Shown: positions 25,258 through 33,552 of the stretch, in pieces
Position numbering within the stretch: the first letter of the stretch is position 1
Layout: each line of letters opens with the position of its first letter
Source: Citrobacter amalonaticus Y19
GTDB lineage: Bacteria; Pseudomonadota; Gammaproteobacteria; Enterobacterales; Enterobacteriaceae
Assembly (NCBI RefSeq): GCF_000981805.1
Contig: NZ_CP011132.1
Coordinates: forward strand, 1,860,001 to 1,924,000
Direction: 5' to 3'
Length of the DNA stretch: 64,000 nt
The notes under the pieces: model-generated
What the model saw: the letters and a program-made list of their open reading frames with translations, nothing else
Told to the model about the DNA's origin: nothing
The model's database searches: none
Translations under genes and position numbers: made by a program

Positions 25258-25968
25258 ATGAAGCCGCAAAAGAAAGCCGCAGAGATGTCACCTCAGGATC
25301 TGGGTCGGTACATCGATCAGTCAGTCCTTAAACCAGAATTCACCCTGGCGGAAGTTCAGAAATACATTCAGGAAGGCATTGATTTTAATTGCAAAACCGT
25401 GTGCATCAACCCGGCATATCTCGACGGTGCCAGGAAGATGTGCAAGGGGACAAATACCGGCATTTGCGTGGTGTGTGATTTCCCTTTTGGCGCGTCGTCG
25501 ACGGCATCCAAAGTTAAGCAGGCCGAGATTATCTGTCAAAACGGTGACGTTGAAGATCTCGATATCGTCGCCAACTATGGTTTTATCCGCAGTGGGCAAT
25601 GGCAGGAGTTTGAAGAGGACATCCGGGCTGTGGCGGCCGTTGCTCATCGTTACGACACGCTATTGAAGGTGATTTTTGAAACCGATGCGTTAACGCTGGA
25701 ACAGGTTGCAACCGCCACGGAATACGCATGCCGCGCCGGAGCGGATTTCGTCAAAACATCCACCGGGTTCTATACCGGCGGCGAAAGTAAAGGTGCAACG
25801 CCAGAGGTGATTCAGGTGATGCTTGATGCGGCAAAGGGACGTTGCAAAGTAAAAGGTTCCGGATGCATTCGTACGCGTGAACACTTCCTGCAATTGATTG
25901 ATATGGGAATTGATCGTATGGGAATTGGCTATCGCTCCACCCCCGTGGTTCTGGGCCTGGATGCATAA
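25258..25968 (+). CDS. deoC: Deoxyribose-phosphate aldolase
   Basis: Cytoplasmic class I aldolase cleaving 2-deoxyribose 5-phosphate to glyceraldehyde 3-phosphate and acetaldehyde. 236 aa, within the family range. The Schiff-base Lys166 lies in ADFVKTSTGF; a second active-site Lys199 lies in KVKGSG; the acidic pair is in DVEDLDIV (Asp100/Asp102). AATGGAGG precedes the ATG. It is separate from the usual deoCABD operon, of which no other member is here, and is preceded by its own GntR regulator, so it is probably a second copy. It might serve deoxyribose or a related deoxy sugar. The flanking genes do not reveal a kinase or transporter. Confidence 0.92.
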   Translation: MKPQKKAAEMSPQDLGRYIDQSVLKPEFTLAEVQKYIQEGIDFNCKTVCINPAYLDGARKMCKGTNTGICVVCDFPFGASSTASKVKQAEIICQNGDVEDLDIVANYGFIRSGQWQEFEEDIRAVAAVAHRYDTLLKVIFETDALTLEQVATATEYACRAGADFVKTSTGFYTGGESKGATPEVIQVMLDAAKGRCKVKGSGCIRTREHFLQLIDMGIDRMGIGYRSTPVVLGLDA

Positions 25969-25995
25969 AATAAAACCGGATGCCAGAAGCACCTG

Positions 25996-26033
25996 TTCAT
26001 AATAACAGGCAGGCAACTGCCCGTTATTATGAA
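25996..26033. terminator. Long hairpin after deoC
   Basis: Perfect 11-bp outer stem TTCATAATAAC / GTTATTATGAA enclosing a second stem GGCAG / CTGCC. There is no T-run on either strand, so it may be an RNA 3'-end stabiliser or a weak terminator rather than a classical one. Confidence 0.5.
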
Positions 26034-26054
26034 ACCACCGGATGCTGTCCGGGT

Positions 26055-26171
26055 TTACATTGAAATAGCATTGGGAAGCACATCACAAGAAGGGCCTCGT
26101 CCTTGACACCCTTCGCAGTGGCTCTCAGAGTCAGCCTCACCGACATGACCCACACAGGATGGCATATCCAT
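26055..26171 (-). CDS. Possible short cysteine-rich peptide
   Basis: 38-codon frame starting MDMPSCVGHVG and containing four cysteines, two of them in CEGC, with a GRGPSC segment. It begins 23 bases after the stop of the small gene at 26194-26418 on the same strand and has no strong ribosome site of its own. It could be translated after its neighbour or be noise. No modification enzyme was recognised nearby. Reported only because of its composition and position. Confidence 0.2.
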   Translation of the reverse strand: MDMPSCVGHVGEADSESHCEGCQGRGPSCDVLPNAISM

Positions 26172-26193
26172 CGCGAACCGAACGTTTGGCCGC

Positions 26194-26418
26194 TCAGCGG
26201 GGAATATGCGCCAGAATCGCGTCCAGCGTGTGCTCATCAAACATCAACTCCTCGATGCCCCGGCGTGACTGGGCCCGCACCTGCTGCGGCGCGGTCATCC
26301 GCACCATTTGTCTCGCAACATGCTTTGTGGTTGCCTGATTCACTTTTACCGCAATTTCAAAGTCATGTTCGGCCAGTGTCTCATCGGTGAAGACATGGAT
26401 ATTGGTATTGTTACTCAT
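26194..26418 (-). CDS. Hypothetical small protein (74 aa)
   Basis: 74 aa with a good ribosome site (AAAGAGGT nine bases before the ATG). No signal peptide or membrane segment; the middle is basic (VARQMVRMTAPQQVRAQSRR) and the C-terminus acidic-hydrophobic. It looks like a small soluble helical protein. Family not recognised. It faces deoC and is divergent from the 489-aa unknown gene. Its good ribosome site and normal codon use argue that it is real. Confidence 0.45.
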   Translation of the reverse strand: MSNNTNIHVFTDETLAEHDFEIAVKVNQATTKHVARQMVRMTAPQQVRAQSRRGIEELMFDEHTLDAILAHIPR

Positions 26419-26628
26419 TGATTATTACCTCTTTTTAATGGTTGCCATTTCAAGCGCGGCAAGTCTGTCAGACCGTAGTCCAGGATGTTCCGCGCTTTTC
26501 GCAGGCAAATATAGCAACCCGCATCTTGCAATAAATCCTCATTTTGTCGGCAGAACAGTACCTGTTATTGCATAATGGCCTGCGTTATATTTTGCCGTTT
26601 CAGGCCGCGCGAGCAGGGTAAAGATCGA

Positions 26629-28098
26629 ATGACAAAAATACTGGAAAATAATAGAAAAAATGCGCTCATCGCCATCCGGGATCTTCTGGCAAAAGAGGTC
26701 TACAAGCTTGCGGTGATCAAACAATACCCGCAGGAATTCGCCTGCATTATCGAGATTTACACGGACATCTCGCGGACATTCCAGTTCCTCGAAAAATATA
26801 CGGATAGCGAGACCATCAGCCGATTCAAAGAGGAATTACTTAACTGTGTCATCATCCGTCCACCGATGGCTGAACTCAAAACCCGGCTGCAAAACTGCGT
26901 AGATGACCTTAAGCGTTCAACAGAAGAGCCTGACGATGAATTGAGTTCTCAGCTAAAAAAAGGCGTTAACGGCATCTTTACTCGCAGGAGAACCTTTCAG
27001 TCCAGAATCCCCCATCGCTATCCCCCTGCGTTGCTGATCCACTGGTATGACTTTATTTCCGTCTATCGTGAGCTACTAAAATGGGAGAACAAAAATGGCA
27101 TTCGCAGAGTGTGGGACGATACTTTTGACATAGGGCATGTCACCCAGATTACGGCCCCTGTTTCCGTTACCGATCATATCCGCGCTTATGACAGCTATTT
27201 GCCCATGTCCTTTCATTACGCGACTGAGCACGTTGCAATACCTGAAAACGCCTGGTACCGCAACGTTGCCCCCTTTTCTCCTGAGATACCCGAAGAGATA
27301 ACGGATGAACTCATCATGCTGCAAATCCAGAACAATTATTCGACAGAACGCCATGTTGAAATAAAAACCGAGCTCAATTTTTCCGTACGTCTTTATCCGG
27401 AAATGACACAAGCGCACGTTGATGAGATCGTGGAACAGTACCGTTATCAGTTAACCCGAGGGCTTAACGCCAATCTCGACGCTGAAAAGCAGTTAGCCTG
27501 TGACCAGAGCGCATTTATGCAGTCCTCATCGACAGCAAAACTCAAAGAACCCGATTTTACGGATCTCCGACTGCTCCAGAGTGCGCGCCTGATAAAAATT
27601 GATAACCTGGCCCAGGGCATTAAATATGTTTACGGGCTGGCCCTTCTGCAAGAAGCCTATCTTGAATGGCACCAGGATAAATCGAGCGCATTCTCCTGGT
27701 GCACCTGGAAAAAGCGGACGGGCCAGAGACTGGATATGCTGGCGGAGAAAGTCGCCGAGGAAATAGAAACCGATGTTTTGCACAAGGTCCGTGAAAATGA
27801 AGACCTGCATAACATCAGGCTGCCGACCGCCGCCATGATTAAAAACAGCTACGATGACGTCAGTCTGGAAATACAAAAGCACATCGATCAATTTCAGCGC
27901 GGACGTCTTCAGATGCAGAAACGACTGAATCCCACGCAAATGCGAAAACTCATGGGCACACCTGAAATTCAGCTCAGCCAACTCCATGAAGAGGATATTG
28001 ACGTCGCCAGACAGCGTATCGCTGAACTGGCTCATAAAGGTAAAACGGCGTCGGTTCGTCGTCGGGAAAATGGCAGCTTTGTCATTGTCTGGTTTTAA
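26629..28098 (+). CDS. Hypothetical protein, 489 aa, unrecognised
   Basis: Start taken at the ATG at 26629 after GGGTAAAG; the open frame extends 18 codons upstream without a better site. The protein is soluble, with no signal peptide or membrane segment, and is rich in charged helical stretches. The part from about 300 to 470 looks like alternating coiled-coil helices (VAEEIETDVLHKVRENED, QKHIDQFQRGRLQMQKRL). It ends in a compact basic tail SVRRRENGSFVIVWF. No nuclease, kinase or ATPase motif was identified. It stands alone between the small-ORF pair and dhaR, with no operon partner. Accessory in character; could belong to a defence or phage-derived function, but no evidence fixes this. Confidence 0.7.
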   Translation: MTKILENNRKNALIAIRDLLAKEVYKLAVIKQYPQEFACIIEIYTDISRTFQFLEKYTDSETISRFKEELLNCVIIRPPMAELKTRLQNCVDDLKRSTEEPDDELSSQLKKGVNGIFTRRRTFQSRIPHRYPPALLIHWYDFISVYRELLKWENKNGIRRVWDDTFDIGHVTQITAPVSVTDHIRAYDSYLPMSFHYATEHVAIPENAWYRNVAPFSPEIPEEITDELIMLQIQNNYSTERHVEIKTELNFSVRLYPEMTQAHVDEIVEQYRYQLTRGLNANLDAEKQLACDQSAFMQSSSTAKLKEPDFTDLRLLQSARLIKIDNLAQGIKYVYGLALLQEAYLEWHQDKSSAFSWCTWKKRTGQRLDMLAEKVAEEIETDVLHKVRENEDLHNIRLPTAAMIKNSYDDVSLEIQKHIDQFQRGRLQMQKRLNPTQMRKLMGTPEIQLSQLHEEDIDVARQRIAELAHKGKTASVRRRENGSFVIVWF

Positions 28099-28147
28099 CC
28101 CACAACGGGCATAATCGCTTTAAATTTTATGCAACAACGCCCGTTTA

Positions 28148-30049
28148 TCAGGAGCCCAACTTAAAATGTGCCGCGTTAATATTATATTGCTTCATTTTTC
28201 GCCATAACGTGGTACGGCCAATTTTCAGCAGGCTGACCATCTCCTGAATACGTCCCCCGGTCACCCTTGCCGCGTGAATAATGGCATCTTTCTCAATGTC
28301 GCTAAAAGCGACACTGGCAGAGAGGCTACCGGTCATAGATTCCGGGATCCGGTGTTCATTGAAAAGATATTCCGGCAGATGATTCAGGTGAATACGGCCA
28401 TTTTCACTTCTCAGCGCCGTATTTTCGATGACACTGTTGAGCTCGAAGTCATTACCGGGCCAGTCGCAGGCAATCAGCGGGGCCAGGACATCATCATCCA
28501 TAGACAGACGAGTCGAAAAGCGTTTTTCCAGGCGACGTAAGCGGTGATTCACCAGCGAAGGGATGCTGTTACGTCGCTGTCGCAGCGGGGGGATCACTAT
28601 TTCAAAGGCGTGTAAGGCGTAATAGAGCTGGCGGCTAAAGCGGTTTTGTTCCACCAGCCGCGCCAAATCCACCGTTGTGGCGGCAATCACTTTCACGTCC
28701 ACTGGCACCACACGGCGTGCGTCAAGACGGGTGATGACCCCCTGTTTGATTACCTGTAATAACGCCGACTGCAGTTCGGGGGCCAGATACTCAATTTTTT
28801 CCAGATACAGCGTGCCGCCGTGCGCCAGTTCCAGGCGGCTTAACCGCCCTTCTCTGTCGTCATCCGCCGTACTGGCGATAAAATCCCGAACCTGATCGGC
28901 ATACAACTGGCAGTTCACCGCAATATACGGGCCTTCCGCCCGTTCGCTGGCATTATGGATCGCCTGACTGAGCAACTCCTTGCCGACCCCCTCTTCACCG
29001 CATAACAACACCGGGAAGCTGCTCCGCGCCGCCTGACGGCCAAAATGGACGATACGCTGTGTTTGTGGATCGTCCTGCGCCATCTGCGCGAAGGTATGGC
29101 TCACTTTACCCAACTGGCTGGTCATCAACTGGCGCATCTTTTCCACCGGATGCAGCAGCAAAATAAAACTGGTGCCCTGCGTTTCGACAATCGGTTTGAG
29201 GGTTATCACCGTATCGACGAACTGGTGCTGGCTTTCAAACGTCGTCTCAACATGATGAAGTGGGCGCTGATGGCGGATCGCACGTAGCAGAACGCTGGGC
29301 AGCGTCAGGAGTTCACTGAGGTTTTTGCCGTGGGCCGCCGTCACGTCCAGATGCAGCAGTCGTGCTGCCTGAGCGTTGATAAATTGCAGACATCCCTGCG
29401 CGTTCCAGGTCATCACGCCGTCATCCATGCTCTCCAGTAAACCGTACAACTGATTAAGATGGCGGTTTGATTCGGCAAGCAGGCTGTCGGTGAGCAGAGA
29501 GTTCCCCACCTCACGCGCGATCGCCAGCGTTAATGACAGATCGGCAGGCGAGACGTCGTCTGCCGGACAGCCCAGCGCAATCGATCCAGAGAGGCGTCCG
29601 TGGTTGTCGAAAATGGGTGTCGAACAAAAACTCCACGCGCCGAGTGCCTGTTTAAAATGGTGATCGGGTAGCGTTTTTACCGGCTGCCCCAGCATGGAGG
29701 CCAGCGACAGCGCACAGCTGCCAATGATGCTTTCCGCGCAATAGGTGCCGTCGATAAAGCCGAGAACCGCCAGCTGCTGGAGCGTATTGGCATCGCCGCA
29801 GCGGCTGAGCACACAGGCACTTTCATCAAGAATAAACAGCGCGCATTTTCGCGGCGACATATATTCCCACGCGTCCTCCAGTGCCGCCTGTCCGAGCGTG
29901 AGCATCGCCGTCTTGCGCCGACAGATAGAGTCAAACGTCAGCCCCTGTGCCCGGTGCGGCAGCGCCCAGAACTCGCGCTGCATCATTTTGCCGCAGCGCA
30001 GCCATGAGGCGCGAATATATTCCGGGACGTCCGCTGCTGGTGTTGTCAT
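28148..30049 (-). CDS. dhaR: Transcriptional activator DhaR of the dihydroxyacetone kinase operon
   Basis: 633 aa from the ATG at 30049, close to the E. coli length; a TTG 18 codons upstream is less likely. Domain order: GAF-type sensor (about 40-180), PAS domain (about 195-300), AAA+ module with Walker A GEEGVGKE, and a C-terminal Fis-type helix-turn-helix (GGRIQEMVSLLKIGRTTLW). The GAFTGA loop for sigma-54 contact is replaced, consistent with known activation by E. coli DhaR at a sigma-70 promoter. Free DhaL-ADP activates it and DhaK represses it, so it reports dihydroxyacetone supply. It is divergent from dhaKLM across a region with paired palindromes. Confidence 0.95.
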   Translation of the reverse strand: MTTPAADVPEYIRASWLRCGKMMQREFWALPHRAQGLTFDSICRRKTAMLTLGQAALEDAWEYMSPRKCALFILDESACVLSRCGDANTLQQLAVLGFIDGTYCAESIIGSCALSLASMLGQPVKTLPDHHFKQALGAWSFCSTPIFDNHGRLSGSIALGCPADDVSPADLSLTLAIAREVGNSLLTDSLLAESNRHLNQLYGLLESMDDGVMTWNAQGCLQFINAQAARLLHLDVTAAHGKNLSELLTLPSVLLRAIRHQRPLHHVETTFESQHQFVDTVITLKPIVETQGTSFILLLHPVEKMRQLMTSQLGKVSHTFAQMAQDDPQTQRIVHFGRQAARSSFPVLLCGEEGVGKELLSQAIHNASERAEGPYIAVNCQLYADQVRDFIASTADDDREGRLSRLELAHGGTLYLEKIEYLAPELQSALLQVIKQGVITRLDARRVVPVDVKVIAATTVDLARLVEQNRFSRQLYYALHAFEIVIPPLRQRRNSIPSLVNHRLRRLEKRFSTRLSMDDDVLAPLIACDWPGNDFELNSVIENTALRSENGRIHLNHLPEYLFNEHRIPESMTGSLSASVAFSDIEKDAIIHAARVTGGRIQEMVSLLKIGRTTLWRKMKQYNINAAHFKLGS

Positions 30050-30127
30050 CACGCTGCTCTTCACTGTTGGTTTCTCCACGATTCCGGGTGCGGTCGCTCG
30101 CAATTTTGCCGTATCTCGCGCTTTAGC

Positions 30128-30173
30128 GTTCCGTTATGGAACATCTCTCAGAATTAACGTTCCTTTATGAAAC
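30128..30173. promoter_or_regulatory. Twin palindromic sites between dhaR and dhaK
   Basis: GTTCC-GTTAT-GGAAC (30128-30142) and GTTCC-TTTAT-GAAAC (30159-30173) begin exactly 31 bases apart, close to three helical turns, so a regulator would bind both on one DNA face. The position suits DhaR binding for dhaKLM activation and autocontrol. Confidence 0.7.
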
Positions 30174-30292
30174 ATAACATTGATGAATTTCCTTTTTCAC
30201 GCGCTGGGGCACAATTCCGTTATCGGCAGCGAGCGGTCGCCGTGGCGTTGAACACAACCGATCCCCTGGAGCCTAAGACCCGGAGCAAGAGA

Positions 30293-31363
30293 ATGAAAAA
30301 GCTGATTAACCGTGTGGAAGACGTACTGAGTGAACAACTGGCTGGCCTCGCAAAAGCGCATCCGTCACTGACCCTGCATCAGGATCCGGTGTATGTGACC
30401 CGTTCAGATGCCCCTGTACAGGGCAAAGTCGCGCTGCTTTCCGGCGGCGGCAGCGGTCATGAGCCGATGCACTGCGGCTACATCGGCCAGGGCATGCTGT
30501 CCGGTGCCTGCCCCGGGGAAATTTTTACTTCCCCGACCCCCGATAAAATGTTCGAATGCGCCATGCAGATTGACGGCGGCGAAGGCGTGCTGCTGATCGT
30601 GAAAAACTACACTGGCGATATTCTCAACTTCGAAACCGCCACCGAACTGCTGCACGAAAGCGGCGTGAAAGTCACCACCGTGGTCGTAGATGACGACGTG
30701 GCGGTCAAAGACAGCCTCTATACCGCCGGACGACGTGGCGTTGCGAATACCGTTCTGATTGAAAAGCTGGTTGGGGCGGCGGCTGAACGCGGCGATTCCC
30801 TGGAAGCCTGCGCCGAGCTCGGGCGTAAACTTAATAATCACGGACATTCGATCGGTATCTCCCTCGCGGCGTGTACGGTTCCGGCAGCCGGTCAACCCTC
30901 TTTCACCCTTGCCGACAATGAAATGGAGTTCGGTGTGGGGATCCACGGCGAGCCCGGCATCGACCGTCGCGCCTTTGTCTCACTCGACAGGACCGTTGAC
31001 GAGATGTTCGATACTCTGCTGGAAAACGGAACCTATAGCCGCACGCTGCGCCACTGGGATCCCGCGCAGGGGGTCTGGCAGGAAGATAAGCAAGGCAAAC
31101 AACCGTTGCAACGAGGCGATCGCGTCATCGCGCTGGTCAATAACCTCGGCGCCACGCCGCTTTCAGAACTGTATGGCGTCTATAACCGTCTCGACGCACG
31201 CTGCCAGCAGGCGGGTATCGTCATCGAACGCAATCTGATTGGTTCATATTGTACGTCACTGGATATGACCGGCTTTTCCATCACGCTGTTAAAAGTGGAT
31301 GACGAGACGCTGGCACTCTGGGACGCGCCGGTTCACACCCCGGGCCTGAACTGGGGCAACTAA
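30293..31363 (+). CDS. dhaK: PEP-dependent dihydroxyacetone kinase, substrate-binding subunit DhaK
   Basis: 356 aa from the ATG at 30293, the E. coli length; the frame is open 42 codons upstream, but that part covers the regulatory region and is unlike DhaK. The nucleophilic His218 in GVGIHGEPG binds dihydroxyacetone as a hemiaminal; GGGSGHEPMH at 51-60 forms the substrate pocket. DhaK receives the phosphate from DhaL-bound ATP to give dihydroxyacetone phosphate for glycolysis. First gene of the dhaKLM operon; also a corepressor of DhaR. Confidence 0.97.
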   Translation: MKKLINRVEDVLSEQLAGLAKAHPSLTLHQDPVYVTRSDAPVQGKVALLSGGGSGHEPMHCGYIGQGMLSGACPGEIFTSPTPDKMFECAMQIDGGEGVLLIVKNYTGDILNFETATELLHESGVKVTTVVVDDDVAVKDSLYTAGRRGVANTVLIEKLVGAAAERGDSLEACAELGRKLNNHGHSIGISLAACTVPAAGQPSFTLADNEMEFGVGIHGEPGIDRRAFVSLDRTVDEMFDTLLENGTYSRTLRHWDPAQGVWQEDKQGKQPLQRGDRVIALVNNLGATPLSELYGVYNRLDARCQQAGIVIERNLIGSYCTSLDMTGFSITLLKVDDETLALWDAPVHTPGLNWGN

Positions 31364-31373
31364 GGAGAGAGTC

Positions 31374-32006
31374 ATGTCACTTACCAGAGCGCAGATTGTG
31401 AGTTGGCTTTATCGCTGCGGGGAGATTTTCAGCAAAGAGAGTGATTATCTCACCGGGCTGGATCGCGAGATTGGCGATGCTGACCACGGTTTGAATATGC
31501 ATCGCGGCTTTAGCAAAGTGGTCGAAAAATTACCGGCCATTGCGGATAAAGATATCGGCTTTATTTTAAAAAACACCGGGATGACGCTGCTGTCAAACGT
31601 TGGAGGGGCCAGTGGCCCGCTGTTCGGCACCTTTTTTATCCGTGCCGCACAGGCCACGCAGGCGCATCAGAGTTTGTCGCTCAATGAGCTCTATCAAATG
31701 ATGCGCGAAGGTGCTGATGGCGTGATAAGCCGGGGTAAAGCCGAACCGGGTGATAAAACAATGTGCGATGTCTGGGTGCCGGTGGCAGAGTCATTGCGCC
31801 AGTCCAGTGAGCAGAACCTCTCCGTCATCGCCGCGCTGGACGCTGCCGCCGCGCAGGCGGAAGCCGCCGCCCAAAGCACGATTACGATGCAGGCCCGCAA
31901 AGGTCGCGCCAGCTATCTGGGCGAGCGCAGTATCGGGCATCAGGATCCGGGCGCGACCTCGGTGATGTTTATGATCCAGATGCTGGCAGCCGCGGCAAAA
32001 GAGTAA
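31374..32006 (+). CDS. dhaL: Dihydroxyacetone kinase ADP-binding subunit DhaL
   Basis: 210 aa. The Mg-ADP binding aspartates lie in DREIGDADHG near the N-terminus and the GMTLLSNVGGASGPL segment forms the nucleotide pocket. ADP stays bound as a cofactor and is rephosphorylated in place by DhaM. AAGGAGAG precedes the ATG, ten bases after dhaK. DhaL in its ADP form also activates DhaR, linking enzyme state to transcription. Confidence 0.97.
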   Translation: MSLTRAQIVSWLYRCGEIFSKESDYLTGLDREIGDADHGLNMHRGFSKVVEKLPAIADKDIGFILKNTGMTLLSNVGGASGPLFGTFFIRAAQATQAHQSLSLNELYQMMREGADGVISRGKAEPGDKTMCDVWVPVAESLRQSSEQNLSVIAALDAAAAQAEAAAQSTITMQARKGRASYLGERSIGHQDPGATSVMFMIQMLAAAAKE

Positions 32007-32016
32007 GGACAGTAAG

Positions 32017-33450
32017 ATGGTAAACCTGGTCATAGTCTCTCACAGCGCCCGCCTCGGTGAAGGGGTGGGCGAGCTGGCGCAGCAGATGTTAATGGGTGGC
32101 GACTGTAAGATAGCCATTGCCGCCGGTATCGACGATCCGCAAAATCCCATCGGCACCGACCCCATCAAGGTGATGGAGGCGATCGAGTCTGTTGCCGATA
32201 CCGACCACGTGCTGGTAATGATGGACATCGGCAGCGCCCTGCTCAGTGCAGAAACGGCGCTGGACCTCCTCGATCCGACGATCGCGGCGAAAGTACGGCT
32301 GTGCGCCGCACCGCTGGTGGAAGGGACGCTGGCGGCTACGGTGAGCGCTGCCGCGGGCGCGGATATCGAAAAGGTCATCGCCGACGCGACGAACGCCCTC
32401 GAGGCCAAGCGTGAGCAACTGGGTTTACCCTCTTCTGTTTCTGAGACCCGCATTACCCCTGCCTTTATCGCACAGGATGCGGCGGCAAAATCGGTGTCCG
32501 TGGTGATCAAAAATCCTAACGGTCTGCACATCCGTCCGGCCTCCCGGCTAGTGGCAACACTGTCGGGCTTTAACGCCGATCTGCTGCTGGAAAAAAACGG
32601 CAAGTGCGTCACGCCGGACAGCCTGAATCAGATTTCGCTGTTGCAGGTTCGCTGTCATGACACGATACGTCTGCTGGCAAGTGGAGAGCAGGCGGATGAC
32701 GCGCTGGCCGCGTTTAGTCGCCTGGCTGCGGAGGATTTCGGCGAGTCGCTGGAGGACGCGGCGGTTGCCGCATCGCCGACGGCGGACATCACGGGAAACG
32801 CCTTCTGTTACACACCCACGCTGCCGCCGATTCAACAAACGTCCGATCGCAGTCCGGGCACAGAGCAGGCGCGATTGCGTAACGCGCTGGATCTCACGCT
32901 GCTCGACCTGATGACGCTGATTACCCGCGTGGAAGAAAACTGGCCGGGCGACCTGGCGGCCATTTTCTCTGGCCACCATATGTTGCTGGATGACCCAGAA
33001 CTGTTTGATACCGCCTGCGGGCTGCTGCGTAGCGAGCACTGTACGGCGGAATATGCCTGGCAGCAGGTGTTAAGCAGTCTGAGCACGCAGTATCGTCAAC
33101 TGGATGACGCCTATCTGCAGGCGCGCTACATCGATATCGACGATCTCCTGCACCGCACGCTGCGTCATTTGCTGCAAAGCCCGCTGGGTCTGCCTGACGT
33201 TAGCGCGCCAGCCATACTGGTTGCCGACAACCTGTTTCCGTCCACGGTGTTGGAACTCGACCCGAACGTGGTGAAAGGCATCTGCCTGCGGGAAGGCAGT
33301 GCGCTCGCGCATGGCGCCTTGATCGCCCGGGAGATGGACATCGCCTGGATATGCCAGCAGGGCGACGCGCTTAACGATGTACAAACGGGTGAGCGACTCA
33401 CCCTTGATGTGGCGCAAAATCGCGTCGTCAGGGAAAGGAAACCGCTGTAA
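32017..33450 (+). CDS. dhaM: PTS phosphodonor subunit DhaM (EIIA-HPr-EI fusion)
   Basis: 477 aa, multidomain phosphoryl carrier that feeds PEP-derived phosphate to DhaL. An EIIA-mannose-like domain (1 to about 130) has phosphorylated His9 (IVSHSARL). An HPr-like domain (about 157-245) has His171 in GLHIRPAS. A truncated EI N-terminal domain (about 280-477) has His432 in ALAHGALIARE. All three active histidines are present. It starts ten bases after dhaL with an AAGGACAG site and is the last gene of the operon. No clear T-run terminator was seen before treA. Confidence 0.97.
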   Translation: MVNLVIVSHSARLGEGVGELAQQMLMGGDCKIAIAAGIDDPQNPIGTDPIKVMEAIESVADTDHVLVMMDIGSALLSAETALDLLDPTIAAKVRLCAAPLVEGTLAATVSAAAGADIEKVIADATNALEAKREQLGLPSSVSETRITPAFIAQDAAAKSVSVVIKNPNGLHIRPASRLVATLSGFNADLLLEKNGKCVTPDSLNQISLLQVRCHDTIRLLASGEQADDALAAFSRLAAEDFGESLEDAAVAASPTADITGNAFCYTPTLPPIQQTSDRSPGTEQARLRNALDLTLLDLMTLITRVEENWPGDLAAIFSGHHMLLDDPELFDTACGLLRSEHCTAEYAWQQVLSSLSTQYRQLDDAYLQARYIDIDDLLHRTLRHLLQSPLGLPDVSAPAILVADNLFPSTVLELDPNVVKGICLREGSALAHGALIAREMDIAWICQQGDALNDVQTGERLTLDVAQNRVVRERKPL

Positions 33451-33552
33451 CGTCGCAAAAAAAGGGGGGTAACCACGCGCCGGGAGCGATCCTGGACTAC
33501 GATTTTCTCATGGTAGATACCGTTATTCGGTACGCACTAAGGAGATGAATCA

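Noticed and set aside
30167..30292. Upstream extension of dhaK by 42 codons
   Set aside because: It runs across the DhaR palindromes and promoter region, and the product has no counterpart in DhaK; the ATG at 30293 gives the normal length.
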